Shown one piece after another: positions 15,648-25,164 of a stretch of 64,000 nucleotides of DNA. The stretch covers positions 62,001-126,000 of the forward strand of contig JACRJO010000009.1 of NCBI GenBank assembly GCA_016219985.1. The letters run 5' to 3'. Within the stretch, counting starts at the first letter, position 1, and each line of letters starts with the position of its first letter. Made by a program: the position numbers and the translations under genes. Source of the stretch: Sphingobacteriales bacterium (GTDB lineage Bacteria > Bacteroidota > Bacteroidia > Chitinophagales > Chitinophagaceae). Under the pieces are notes generated by a model that was not told the DNA's origin, did no database searches, and was given only the letters and a program-made list of their open reading frames with translations.

Positions 15648-18053
15648 ATGAAACGTTTTTTTGCCTTTCTTTTATTGCTTTATTGTGCCCTGCCAGGCAC
15701 CGCGCAACCTGGATTACATACAACCCGGTTAAATAACAGCATACTCATTACCGGCCCGCAGGGTACCCGCCTGCGTATCACCGCTTACGGGGATTATATG
15801 ATCCGCGTCCAGGCGGTCCGTATGAATGAAGATTTTTTTCCCGATGACCGCTATGAAATGGTGGCCACCCATAACTGGCCCGGCAAACTGAAGCAATCGG
15901 AGGAAAAAGAATACCTCCTCATCAGCACCGGGAAGAGTGACGGGATCCGGGTAAAGATCAGCAAATCCCCCCTGCATCTCTCCTTTTCCCGGAACGGGGA
16001 ACCGGCTCCCTTCCTGGTGGAAAAAAACAGTATACAGTGGGATGCCGATACGATACGCAGTTCCTTTGTCAGCGATACCAGCGAACATTTCACCGGGCTG
16101 GGGCACGGGTATTTTGGCCGGGAAGAAAGCATTGACCTCCGCGGCAAACAGCTCAGCCGCAACTATGGCACAGAACACCGGCAACAGGCTCCCCTTATCG
16201 TACCCTTTTACTTGTCTGATAAAGGATACGGGGTTTTCCTGAACAGCACATTTCCCAATAGCTTTAATTTCGGTCACAATGGCGGGTACTCATTTTCCAT
16301 ACAAGGGAATGGCCGCATGGATTATTTTGTGATCCTCGGCCCTTCTTTCAGCAGCATCATCGACCGGTACACACAGCTTACCGGGAGGCCCCGGCTGCCC
16401 CTTAAAGCATTTTTCGGACTGGCCCTCTCCGACAAGGGCAATGACCACAACAGTCCCGATCCCTCGGATGAACAATGGTGGAAAAAGAAGATCACCGAAC
16501 ACCGGGCGGCAGGATTTCCCCTCGATCATATCGTTAACGATAACCGCTGGCGGGCCGGTGGCGGCCAGCGCTGCCTGTCCTATTTTGACTGGGACAGAAC
16601 CCGGTATCCCGATCCAAAAGAATACCAGCAATGGGTGAAATCAAACGGGCTGATCACCACACTTGATTTTAACCGCTGCATTGCGGTGCAGAGTGCAGGC
16701 TGGAAACCCTCCTTCAACCTTCCGCAGAATGAGGGCATCGATTTTAATACCAGCGCCCCGGATCTTACAAAAAAAGAAGTACGGGACTGGTTCTGGAATA
16801 CCATGTGGAGCAAATCGCTGAACCCGGCGCTCCGCTATCCCGGCGATGCCTTATGGATTGACGAATTCGATGAAATGGGAAAAGCCCCGGTAACTATGAA
16901 ATTTGAAAATGGAAGCACCTGGCTGGAGATGAGGAACTACTGGTTTTTCCTGGCTGCCAAAGCACTGGTTCAGCAGGGCTGGGATAAAAGTTTTAAAGGG
17001 ACAAAGCGGCCCTTTGTATGGGTGCGGGGCATGACTGCCGGGGCGCAACGCTACGCCACTTTATGGAGCGGGGATATTAATTCCAGCTATGAGGATATGA
17101 AAACACAGGTACGGGGACTGCAGTTAGCCGGTCTTTCTGGTTTTCCCTTTTGGGGCCATGATGCCGGCGGATTTCACCTCGGTGAGTCCAAAACAACACC
17201 CGGTGATTCCATGTACAGTCAATGGTCCATGGCCTGGGGCAGCTTCACTCCTTTTTGGAAACCGCATGGCGTGGGCAAATCCCGCTGGCCACTTGACCGC
17301 CCCGAAGGGGTACAAAAAGATGCCCGGCTTTACAGCGAATTGCGCTATAAACTGATGCCTTATATATATACCTACGCCCGGCGGGCCAATGAGACAGGCC
17401 TGCCCATGGCCCGTGCCATGGTCATCAATTATCAAAAAGACCCGCTGGCCTGGAAAAATGACCTGCAATATATGTGGGGTAACGAATTCCTCGTGGCGCC
17501 CAATTGTTCCGATTCGGATCATGTAGCGCTGTGGCTGCCGGAAGGAGTATGGTACGACTTCTGGGATGACCAGCCAATAAATGGGAACCGGGTGATTGAT
17601 TACACCGCACCCATCGGGAAATTACCGCTATTTGTCAAAGCCGGCTCCATTATACCCATGGCGAATTATGCACTGAGTACGGCCTTTATACATGAAGACA
17701 GCCTGACCTTGCATGTGTACCCGGGAAAAGACGCTGCATTTACCCTCTATGAGGATGACGGCATTACCGAAAACTACCGGAACAGGAATGAAAAGCGGAC
17801 CACGGAGATAACATTTAACCAAGCCGGCTTTTCTTTAAAGATCGGGGCCTCCGTGGGCGCCTATACCCGGTCCCCAAAGGAAAGAGCTTATACCATTATC
17901 TTCCATGGAATTTCCCGCCCGCTTTGTTTTACCGTGAATGGCAGCAGCGTAAAAAAGTTAGCTTTGTCATGGGATGCCGTGAAAAAAATACAGACCCTTT
18001 CTATTCAACGTTCCCCCGTTACCAAAAACATCGTGATAAGAACTTGCCTATAG
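15648..18053 (+). CDS. Glycoside hydrolase family 31 (alpha-glucosidase-type), secreted
   Basis: 801 residues with a signal peptide (MKRFFAFLLLLYCALPGTAQ). After an N-terminal beta-sandwich (GLGHGYFGREESIDLRG) comes the GH31 barrel: nucleophile Asp405 in ALWIDEFDE, acid/base Asp476 in WSGDINSS, and the substrate-binding stretch FPFWGHDAGGF (about 497-507), then the proximal/distal C-terminal sandwiches (VPxxVKAGSIIPM-like segment). Family members cleave terminal alpha-linked glucose, xylose, galactose or sulfoquinovose; substrate is not decided here. The nucleophile motif WIDEFDE departs from the common WxDMNE. It is the first gene of the operon, preceded by the LacI site, so it probably acts in the periplasm or at the surface on the glycan imported by SusCD. 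Confidence 0.88.
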   Translation: MKRFFAFLLLLYCALPGTAQPGLHTTRLNNSILITGPQGTRLRITAYGDYMIRVQAVRMNEDFFPDDRYEMVATHNWPGKLKQSEEKEYLLISTGKSDGIRVKISKSPLHLSFSRNGEPAPFLVEKNSIQWDADTIRSSFVSDTSEHFTGLGHGYFGREESIDLRGKQLSRNYGTEHRQQAPLIVPFYLSDKGYGVFLNSTFPNSFNFGHNGGYSFSIQGNGRMDYFVILGPSFSSIIDRYTQLTGRPRLPLKAFFGLALSDKGNDHNSPDPSDEQWWKKKITEHRAAGFPLDHIVNDNRWRAGGGQRCLSYFDWDRTRYPDPKEYQQWVKSNGLITTLDFNRCIAVQSAGWKPSFNLPQNEGIDFNTSAPDLTKKEVRDWFWNTMWSKSLNPALRYPGDALWIDEFDEMGKAPVTMKFENGSTWLEMRNYWFFLAAKALVQQGWDKSFKGTKRPFVWVRGMTAGAQRYATLWSGDINSSYEDMKTQVRGLQLAGLSGFPFWGHDAGGFHLGESKTTPGDSMYSQWSMAWGSFTPFWKPHGVGKSRWPLDRPEGVQKDARLYSELRYKLMPYIYTYARRANETGLPMARAMVINYQKDPLAWKNDLQYMWGNEFLVAPNCSDSDHVALWLPEGVWYDFWDDQPINGNRVIDYTAPIGKLPLFVKAGSIIPMANYALSTAFIHEDSLTLHVYPGKDAAFTLYEDDGITENYRNRNEKRTTEITFNQAGFSLKIGASVGAYTRSPKERAYTIIFHGISRPLCFTVNGSSVKKLALSWDAVKKIQTLSIQRSPVTKNIVIRTCL

Positions 18054-18101
18054 AAAGCCGCCGGGTAATAAATCAACAGCTACCCCTTTAAAACGCAGGA
18101 T

Positions 18102-18917
18102 ATGCAAACCGATCTTCCTTTAAAAGACAAAGTGATCATAGTAACCGGGGGCACCGGGGTATTGGGCGAGGCTTTTGTGAAGGCCCTTGCCCGGGCCGGG
18201 GCCGCTGTTGGCATCCTGGGCCGTAACGAACAGGTGGCGGAGGAAAGAGCGGCCCTTGTCAATAACCAGGGCGGCAAAGCCATGACCCTGCTGGCAGATG
18301 TAACCGATGAGCAGCAACTGATCGCCGCCCGCGAAAAAATAATAGCCGCCTGGGGCAGGATTGACGGGCTGGTCAATGCAGCGGGAGGGAATATACCCGA
18401 TGCGGTGATTCAACCCGGCCAGGATATTTTCAACCTGAATATAACGGCCCTGGAACAGGTCATGCGGCTGAATCTTTTCGGCACCCTCTTACCCACCCAG
18501 GTTTTCGGGGACGCGATCAGGAAGAACGGGAGCGGCAGCATCGTGAATATCTCCTCGGTCACCTCCGGGCTGGCCGTGACCCGGGTATTGGGCTATAGCC
18601 TGGCCAAAGCGGCGATTGAAAGTTATACCAAATGGTTCGCAGTGGAACTGGCCAAACGATATGGCGACAGGATCCGGATGAACACCCTTATCCCGGGATT
18701 TTTCCTGACCAGTCAGAACAAAACACTTTTGACCCAACCGGATGGCAGTCTTACCAACAGGGGAGAACTGATCATCAATAAAACGCCGTTCAACCGGTTT
18801 GGAAATCCGGATGAACTGACCGGGGCCCTGGTCTTTCTCTTAAGTGACGCTTCCCGGTTTGTAACGGGAACCGGCATCACGGTGGACGGGGGCTTTTCGG
18901 TTTTCAGCGGGGTTTAA
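18102..18917 (+). CDS. SDR-family D-mannonate oxidoreductase (fructuronate reductase)
   Basis: A 271-residue short-chain dehydrogenase: cofactor motif TGGTGVLGEAF (about 12-22), NAAGG (about 91-95), catalytic Tyr165 and Lys169 in GYSLAKAAI with Ser about 152 in NISSVTSG. It lies 17 bp before uxuA and between other hexuronate genes, so it probably reduces fructuronate to mannonate, replacing the unrelated UxuB long-chain dehydrogenase. SDR-type mannonate oxidoreductases in this position are known in Bacteroidota; the assignment rests on context. Confidence 0.8.
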   Translation: MQTDLPLKDKVIIVTGGTGVLGEAFVKALARAGAAVGILGRNEQVAEERAALVNNQGGKAMTLLADVTDEQQLIAAREKIIAAWGRIDGLVNAAGGNIPDAVIQPGQDIFNLNITALEQVMRLNLFGTLLPTQVFGDAIRKNGSGSIVNISSVTSGLAVTRVLGYSLAKAAIESYTKWFAVELAKRYGDRIRMNTLIPGFFLTSQNKTLLTQPDGSLTNRGELIINKTPFNRFGNPDELTGALVFLLSDASRFVTGTGITVDGGFSVFSGV

Positions 18918-18934
18918 ATCTAACAGGAACGCAT

Positions 18935-20107
18935 ATGTACAAAATGCAGCAAACATGGCGATGGTTCGGACCCGGTGACCCGGTGAGCTTACAGGATGCG
19001 AAGCAAACCGGGGCGAGTGGAATTGTTACGGCCCTCCATCATATTCCGCACGGAGAAGTATGGCCGGTGGAAGAAGTCATGAAGCGAAAAAACGAAATTG
19101 AAAAAACCGGGCTTCACTGGTCCGTGGTGGAAAGCATTACCGTACATGAAAGCATCAAAACAAGAACAGGCGGGTACAAAAATTATATTGAAAAATACAA
19201 GGAAAGCATCCGGAACGTGGCCCAATGCAGCATCCCGGTCATCACCTATAATTTTATGCCGGTAAACGACTGGACCCGGACCAAGCTGGACTATATCATG
19301 CCCGATGGCTCAAGGGCCCTGTATTTTAACTGGGTGGACCTGGCTTTGTTTGATATCTATATCCTGGAAAGAAAAGAAGCGGCGGACCATTATCCCGAAA
19401 GCATCAACCGCCAGGCAGCACAACGCTTTAAGGAATATAATGAACAGCAATTGCAGGAGCTGGCAGCAGTCGTGATGTTTGGCATCCCCGGGGAAAAGAA
19501 AATGACCGTACCCGAAATGAAGGCCAGCCTGGAACCCTATCGTGAAATAAATAAAGCGGCCTTACGCGATAATCTTTGTGAATTTTTGAAAGAGATTGCC
19601 CCGGTTGCAGCTGAATGCGGGGTAAAACTGGCGATCCACCCCGATGATCCTCCTTTTGATATCCTGGGGCTGCCCCGTACTGTGAACGCGCAGGCCGATT
19701 TTGATTACCTGTATGAAAAAGTACCGGATCCGTCCAATGGTATTTGTTTCTGCACCGGTTCCCTGGGTGCTTCGGCCGCCAATGACCTGCCGGCGATGGC
19801 AAAACAGAACGGCAGCCGCATTCATTTCATTCACCTGCGGAATGTAAGCAAAGACCCCGATGGAAATTTTTACGAAGCGGACCACCTCGGCGGTGATGTG
19901 GATATGTATGCAGTGGTAAAGGAATTATTAACCATCCAGCAAAACACCCGCCAATCCATTCCTTTTCGCCCGGATCATGGCCACCAGATGCTGGATGATA
20001 TGGACAAAATAACCAATCCCGGTTATTCGGCCATTGGCCGGTTACGGGGACTGGCCGAGATACGGGGACTGGAAGAAGGCATTATCCGGTCGGCCTTCCC
20101 ATCTTAA
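18935..20107 (+). CDS. uxuA: Mannonate dehydratase
   Basis: 390 residues; it dehydrates D-mannonate to 2-keto-3-deoxygluconate. Family hallmarks are WRWFGPGDPVSL at the N-terminus, ITYNFMPVNDWTRT (about 102-115), LAIHPDDPP (about 231-239), the metal-site segment FCTGSLGA and IHFIHLRNV (about 290-298), and FRPDHGHQM (about 347-355). The metal-binding His, Cys and Asp residues appear intact. The start may be the ATG at 18935 or the second at 18944. It sits inside the hexuronate operon between the SDR reductase and uxaC. Confidence 0.95.
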   Translation: MYKMQQTWRWFGPGDPVSLQDAKQTGASGIVTALHHIPHGEVWPVEEVMKRKNEIEKTGLHWSVVESITVHESIKTRTGGYKNYIEKYKESIRNVAQCSIPVITYNFMPVNDWTRTKLDYIMPDGSRALYFNWVDLALFDIYILERKEAADHYPESINRQAAQRFKEYNEQQLQELAAVVMFGIPGEKKMTVPEMKASLEPYREINKAALRDNLCEFLKEIAPVAAECGVKLAIHPDDPPFDILGLPRTVNAQADFDYLYEKVPDPSNGICFCTGSLGASAANDLPAMAKQNGSRIHFIHLRNVSKDPDGNFYEADHLGGDVDMYAVVKELLTIQQNTRQSIPFRPDHGHQMLDDMDKITNPGYSAIGRLRGLAEIRGLEEGIIRSAFPS

Positions 20108-20136
20108 AAAAGCAGGTTTAAACAAAAAACGTTCAG

Positions 20137-21597
20137 GTGAAAAAATTCTTAGACGAAAACTTCTTACTGCAAACAAAAACGTCCCGGCGGCTCTACCATG
20201 AATTTGCCCGGGAAATGCCCATCATTGATTACCACTGCCACCTGCCGCCCGCGCAGATTGCCGGTGATCACCAGTTTAAAACGCTGACCGAAGCCTGGCT
20301 ATATGGCGATCATTATAAATGGAGGGCCATGCGGGCCAACGGGATCGACGAGAGCTATTCTACGGGGAATAAAAGTGATTATGCCAAATTCGAAAAATGG
20401 GCAGAAACCCTCCCCTGTACCTTACGGAACCCGCTGTATCACTGGACCCACCTGGAACTGCAGCGCTATTTTAATATCACGAAGATCCTGAATCCCGGTA
20501 CCGCCCGGGAAATATATGAAGAAGCGACGGCCCTGCTCCAGACACCGGCTTATTCTGTCCGGAATTTATTACGCCGGATGAATGTAAAAATCATTTGCAC
20601 AACCGACGACCCTGTTGACGACCTGGCCCATCACCGGAAAATGGCGGAGGAAGGCCTCGATATAAAAATATTGCCGGCCTTCCGTCCCGACAATGCCATG
20701 CAGGTGGATGATGCCACCGTATTTAATGAATACGTAAGCAGGCTGGAATCCGTATCGGGCATATCCGTCTCTTCCTATTCAGGCTACCTGGATGCCCTGA
20801 AGCAACGGCATGATTATTTTGCCTCCATGAATTGTACGGTTTCTGATCACGGGTTAGAACAGATATATGCGGAAGATTACACGGAAGCAGAGACCGAAAA
20901 AGCCTTTCTTAAAATACGGTCGGGACAGGAGCTCTCCGCAACCGAAAACCTGAAACTCAAATCAGCCCTCCTGTACCAGTTTGCCGCCTGGGATTTTGAA
21001 AAAGGCTGGGTACAGCAATATCATTTAGGCGCGCTTCGCAACAATAATTCCCGCCTCCTGAAACTGGCCGGGGCGGATACCGGTTGTGATTCCATCGGCG
21101 ATTTTATCCAGGCCCGCTCCCTGTCCCGGTTCTTAGACCGGCTGGATTCGAATAGCCAGCTTACGAAGACCATCCTGTACAACCTGAACCCTTCCTATAA
21201 TGAATTGATGGCCACCATGGCCGGCAATTTTAATGACGGAACGATAAAAGGAAAAATACAATACGGTTCTGCCTGGTGGTTTTTGGATCAGAAAGACGGG
21301 ATGGTCAAACAGATCAATGCCCTCTCCAATATGGGTTTGCTCAGCCGCTTTGTGGGTATGATCACCGACTCCCGGAGTTTCCTCTCTTATCCCCGTCATG
21401 AGTATTTCCGGAGGATCCTCTGCAATTTATTCGGCGAGGAAATAGAGAACGGCGAATTGCCGGATGATATAAACTGGACCGGGAGCGTGATTCAGGATAT
21501 TTGTTTCAACAATGCAAAAAATTATTTCAACTGGCAGGCGGATCATCAGCCGGCTGTGCTGAAAACGCCGGTACCTGAAACTACTAATTGTAAATAA
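20137..21597 (+). CDS. uxaC: Glucuronate isomerase (uronate isomerase)
   Basis: 486 residues of the amidohydrolase superfamily; it converts D-glucuronate to D-fructuronate (or galacturonate to tagaturonate). The first metal motif is IIDYHCHLPP with His33 and His35; further family segments are CTTDDPVDDL (about 153-162), LPAFRPDNAM (about 180-189), QYHLGALRNNN (about 293-303) and MITDSRSFLSYPRHEYFRR (about 408-426). The start is GTG, 29 bp after uxuA. It is the entry enzyme of the pathway encoded by the operon; no altronate genes (uxaA/uxaB) are present, which points to glucuronate and not galacturonate. Confidence 0.96.
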   Translation: MKKFLDENFLLQTKTSRRLYHEFAREMPIIDYHCHLPPAQIAGDHQFKTLTEAWLYGDHYKWRAMRANGIDESYSTGNKSDYAKFEKWAETLPCTLRNPLYHWTHLELQRYFNITKILNPGTAREIYEEATALLQTPAYSVRNLLRRMNVKIICTTDDPVDDLAHHRKMAEEGLDIKILPAFRPDNAMQVDDATVFNEYVSRLESVSGISVSSYSGYLDALKQRHDYFASMNCTVSDHGLEQIYAEDYTEAETEKAFLKIRSGQELSATENLKLKSALLYQFAAWDFEKGWVQQYHLGALRNNNSRLLKLAGADTGCDSIGDFIQARSLSRFLDRLDSNSQLTKTILYNLNPSYNELMATMAGNFNDGTIKGKIQYGSAWWFLDQKDGMVKQINALSNMGLLSRFVGMITDSRSFLSYPRHEYFRRILCNLFGEEIENGELPDDINWTGSVIQDICFNNAKNYFNWQADHQPAVLKTPVPETTNCK

Positions 21598-21603
21598 AAA
21601 GAT

Positions 21604-22629
21604 ATGTCACTAAAAGTTGTAACGCTGGGAGAGATCATGCTGAGGTTATCAACCCCGGATTTCAAGCGATTTGTACAGGCCGAAAGTTTTGACGTGACCT
21701 ATGGCGGAGGGGAAGCCAATGTATGCGCCGCCCTATGCAATTACGGGTTACACGGAACATTCGTGACCAGGGTTCCGGATAACCCGCTTGGCCAGTCGGC
21801 CATTAACCACCTGCGCCGTTACGGGGTAGATACGCAATACGTGGTAAGAGGCGGTGAAAGACTGGGCATTTATTTTTTGGAAACCGGGGCTTCCATGCGG
21901 GCTTCACAGGTGCTGTACGACCGGGCCGGCGCCGCCATTGCGGATGCGGATATTCCGGAATTTGACTTTGATAAGATCCTGGAGGGAGCCAGCTGGTTCC
22001 ACACAACCGGGATCACCCCGGCCTTGAGTGATAAAGCTGCGGCCCTGACTGAAGCGGCCCTGAAAGCGGCAAAAGCAAAGGGCATTACCACCAGTATTGA
22101 CCTGAACTACCGGAAAAAATTATGGAGCCGGGAAAAAGCAAGAGAAGTAATGACCCGTCTCTGCCAGTACGTGGATGTCTGTATCGGCAATGAAGAAGAT
22201 GCGGATACCACGCTGGGATTTAAAGCGAAGGATACGGATGTTACCAAAGGGGAACTCAACCTGGAAGGGTTTAAAGATGTATTCAGGCAAATGAAGGAAA
22301 AATTCGGGTTCAAATACATTGCCTCCTCCCTGCGGGAAAGCCATAGCGCCAGTGATAATGGCTGGAGTGCCCTGGTTTATAACGGGACAGATTTTTACCA
22401 TAGCAAAAGATATGAAGTGCGGATTGTGGACCGCGTCGGCAGCGGGGATTCCTTTGCCAGCGGGCTCATCTATGGCCTCGTAACCGGGATGACGATGAAG
22501 GAGGCGGCAGAATTCGCCGTGGCCGCTTCCGCCTTGAAACATACCATACCCGGCGACCTGAATCATGCCACGCTCAGCGAAGTAAAGGGCCTGATGAAAG
22601 GCGACGCCAGCGGACGCGTGCAGCGGTAG
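21604..22629 (+). CDS. kdgK: 2-dehydro-3-deoxygluconokinase (PfkB family)
   Basis: A 341-residue ribokinase-like sugar kinase. It starts with VVTLGEIMLRLS and TYGGGEANVC (substrate-binding glycines), and the anion-hole/catalytic motif VGSGDSFASG carries base Asp282. Context with uxaC, uxuA and kdgA identifies the substrate as 2-keto-3-deoxygluconate, phosphorylated to KDPG. It begins 6 bp after uxaC. Confidence 0.93.
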   Translation: MSLKVVTLGEIMLRLSTPDFKRFVQAESFDVTYGGGEANVCAALCNYGLHGTFVTRVPDNPLGQSAINHLRRYGVDTQYVVRGGERLGIYFLETGASMRASQVLYDRAGAAIADADIPEFDFDKILEGASWFHTTGITPALSDKAAALTEAALKAAKAKGITTSIDLNYRKKLWSREKAREVMTRLCQYVDVCIGNEEDADTTLGFKAKDTDVTKGELNLEGFKDVFRQMKEKFGFKYIASSLRESHSASDNGWSALVYNGTDFYHSKRYEVRIVDRVGSGDSFASGLIYGLVTGMTMKEAAEFAVAASALKHTIPGDLNHATLSEVKGLMKGDASGRVQR

Positions 22630-22650
22630 TTCACCAGTCAAAACAACAAC

Positions 22651-23103
22651 ATGATTATTGATACTATACAGAATGCAGGGAAATATTACAGCGTGCATCC
22701 CTTATTCGCCAAAGCCTTTGCATACATTCAGCGGACCGACCTGGAAAAAACCGAAGCCGGTAAATATGATATTGAAGAAGATCAGCTACGGGCCATCATT
22801 GCCGATAAAAAAGGGATGACGAGGGAGGAATCTGTTGCAGAATTCGAATGTCACAACAAGCATATTGATATACAGCTTTGCATCAGCGGAACAGAGCAAA
22901 TGGGATGGAAACCCCGGGAAACATGCGTTACAGAGAACGGGGCTTATAATGCAGAGAAAGACGTGCAGTTCTACCATGAACTTCCGGATATGTATTTCCG
23001 GTTAACCGCGGGGCAGTTTGTGATTTTCTTTCCCGAAGATGTGCATGCCCCCATGATCAGTGAGGACCGGATAAAAAAATTAGTGATCAAAGTAAAATTA
23101 TAA
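22651..23103 (+). CDS. YhcH/YjgK/YiaL family protein (putative sugar-acid anomerase)
   Basis: A 150-residue cupin-like protein of the YhcH/YjgK/YiaL (DUF386) family. Family residues visible are EFECHNKHIDIQLCISGTE (about 68-86), a conserved histidine/glutamate metal site, and FVIFFPEDVHAP (about 130-141). E. coli YhcH acts on N-acetylneuraminate as an anomerase, and YiaL belongs to a keto-gulonate operon. Here the gene sits between kdgK and kdgA with short gaps, so a role in interconverting ring forms of hexuronate or ketodeoxygluconate is plausible but unproven. Confidence 0.85.
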   Translation: MIIDTIQNAGKYYSVHPLFAKAFAYIQRTDLEKTEAGKYDIEEDQLRAIIADKKGMTREESVAEFECHNKHIDIQLCISGTEQMGWKPRETCVTENGAYNAEKDVQFYHELPDMYFRLTAGQFVIFFPEDVHAPMISEDRIKKLVIKVKL

Positions 23104-23108
23104 ACAGT

Positions 23109-23771
23109 ATGGCATCCAGGCAAGCAATAACGGACCTGATCATCAGCCAGGGGATATTACCCCTGTATTTCAACCCGGATGAAACGGTAAGCATAGAAGT
23201 ACTTCGGGCGATAAACCGGGCCGGGATCAAAGCAGTGGAATACACAAACCGGGGAGAAGCGGCCCTGTCCAATTTTAAGAAACTGGTGGCAGCGAGGAAC
23301 AGTGAAATGCCGGGACTGATGCTGGGGGTGGGAACCATCAAAAATATAAAGCAGGCGGAAGATTATGTAAAGGCCGGGGCGGACTTCCTCGTCAGCCCGG
23401 GTTATGTGGCCGAAGTGGCAGATTATGCCGGCAGCCGGGATCTTTTTTATGCGCCGGGTTGTATGACGCCTTCGGAGATCATTGCAGCCGAAAATAACGG
23501 GATCAGTTTTATTAAGCTGTTCCCGGGGAATTTGCTGGGGCCTGAGTTTATAAGCAGCATCCGGGAAATCTTCCCGGCACTTTTCTTTATGCCCACCGGT
23601 GGCGTGGATACCACCCGGGAAAACCTGGAAGCCTGGTTCAAAGCCGGTGTAGCCGCCGTTGGCATGGGCAGTAAACTGATCAGCAAAAAATTAATGGAAC
23701 AAAAAGATTATAAGACGATAGAAGATCATACCCAAAAAGTACTGGAGTTAATCCGGTCCATCAGGCAGTAA
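23109..23771 (+). CDS. kdgA: 2-dehydro-3-deoxyphosphogluconate aldolase (KDPG aldolase)
   Basis: 220 residues of the class I KDPG/KHG aldolase family (Eda-like). Catalytic Glu lies in AVEYTNRGE (about 40-47), the Schiff-base lysine is Lys136 in FIKLFPGN, and the phosphate-binding FMPTGGVD follows (about 160-167). It cleaves KDPG to pyruvate and glyceraldehyde-3-phosphate, finishing the pathway. It starts 5 bp after the YhcH-type gene. Confidence 0.94.
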   Translation: MASRQAITDLIISQGILPLYFNPDETVSIEVLRAINRAGIKAVEYTNRGEAALSNFKKLVAARNSEMPGLMLGVGTIKNIKQAEDYVKAGADFLVSPGYVAEVADYAGSRDLFYAPGCMTPSEIIAAENNGISFIKLFPGNLLGPEFISSIREIFPALFFMPTGGVDTTRENLEAWFKAGVAAVGMGSKLISKKLMEQKDYKTIEDHTQKVLELIRSIRQ

Positions 23772-23806
23772 TCATTCCCTCTTCAAAGCGGGGCAAAAAA
23801 ACGATC

Positions 23807-25108
23807 ATGCAGCAGACCATTGGAAAATACAGGTGGACCATTTGCGGACTGATATTTTTTGCCACCACGATCAATTATCTGGACAGGGCCGTCATCAGCC
23901 TCTTAAAAAAAACACTGACCGGCGAATTTCACTGGACCGAAACGGATTACGGGAATATTGTCATTGCCTTCCAGCTTTCTTATGCCATCGGGTTATTGGG
24001 CGCCGGAAGACTGATCGATAAGCTGGGAACAAAGATCGGGTATGCCCTGGCCACCGGCCTGTGGAGTGTGGCGGCCATTGCCCACGCATTGGCGAAATCA
24101 ACCCTGGGTTTTGGCGTGGCCCGGTCCGCATTAGGGGTAACGGAAGCCGGTAACTTCCCCGCCGCTATTAAAGCTACTGCGGAATGGTTTCCTAAAAAAG
24201 AAAGGGCCTTTGCCACCGGGATATTTAATTCGGGCACCAATATCGGCGCGATCCTGGCCCCGCTTACCGTTCCTTTCATTGCCAAAAAATTCGGATGGGA
24301 ATCCGCCTTTATCATAACCGGCGCCATTGGTTTTATCTGGCTGATGCTATGGTTCAGGTACTATGAAGTCCCGGCCCGGCATAAAAAACTATCCCGGGAA
24401 GAATTTGAGTATATCCACAGCGACCCGGATGAAACACCGGGGGATCCCAATGAAAAGTCGACCCAAAAAGTATCGTGGATAAAACTGCTGGGCCTCCGGC
24501 AAACCTGGGCCTTTGCGCTGGGAAAATTTTTAACTGACCCCGTCTGGTGGTTTTATTTATTCTGGCTCCCTGATTTTCTCGACAAGGAATATCACCTGGA
24601 AAGTACCGATGTGGCGCTGCCGCTGGCCCTGGTCTATACCCTGGCCAGCCTGGGAAGTGTTCTGGGAGGCTGGCTCCCCATGAAACTGGTGAACAATAAC
24701 TGGACGGTACTAAGGGCCCGGAGGACATCCATGCTGATCTATGCGGTATGCGTGCTGCCCGTGGTATTTGCCCAATGGCTGGGCGCCATGAATATGTGGC
24801 TCGCTGTTATCATCATCGGGCTGGCGGCGGCGGCTCACCAGGCATGGAGCGCCAATATTTTTACAACGGTCAGCGATATGTTCCCTAAGAAAGCAGTCGG
24901 CTCGGTAACGGGGATCGGCGGTATGTTCGGCGCCCTGGGCGGGGTGATCATTGCCCGGGTGGCCCCGAAATTATTTGAACATTACAAAGCCGCAGGCCAT
25001 GAACAGCAGGGCTATTTTATCATGTTCCTCATCTGCGGAAGTGCTTACCTCATTGCCTGGATCCTGATGTATTTACTGACTGCCAAAGCAAAAAAAGCAG
25101 ACGTATGA
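23807..25108 (+). CDS. exuT: Hexuronate MFS transporter (ExuT-like)
   Basis: A 433-residue major-facilitator protein of the anion:cation symporter type with about twelve membrane helices. Family hallmarks are TINYLDRAVIS in helix 1 (about 17-27), RSALGVTEAGNFPAAIKATAEW split over about 106-127, and FNSGTNIGAIL (about 143-153), as in ExuT/GudP. It should import glucuronate across the inner membrane. It follows kdgA by 35 bp and its stop overlaps the open frame of the amylase gene. Confidence 0.9.
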   Translation: MQQTIGKYRWTICGLIFFATTINYLDRAVISLLKKTLTGEFHWTETDYGNIVIAFQLSYAIGLLGAGRLIDKLGTKIGYALATGLWSVAAIAHALAKSTLGFGVARSALGVTEAGNFPAAIKATAEWFPKKERAFATGIFNSGTNIGAILAPLTVPFIAKKFGWESAFIITGAIGFIWLMLWFRYYEVPARHKKLSREEFEYIHSDPDETPGDPNEKSTQKVSWIKLLGLRQTWAFALGKFLTDPVWWFYLFWLPDFLDKEYHLESTDVALPLALVYTLASLGSVLGGWLPMKLVNNNWTVLRARRTSMLIYAVCVLPVVFAQWLGAMNMWLAVIIIGLAAAAHQAWSANIFTTVSDMFPKKAVGSVTGIGGMFGALGGVIIARVAPKLFEHYKAAGHEQQGYFIMFLICGSAYLIAWILMYLLTAKAKKADV

Positions 25109-25164
25109 CGACAGCCCCCTTAACCGGAAGGGCTGCCATTTATATATTGTTTAATTATTCTCCA

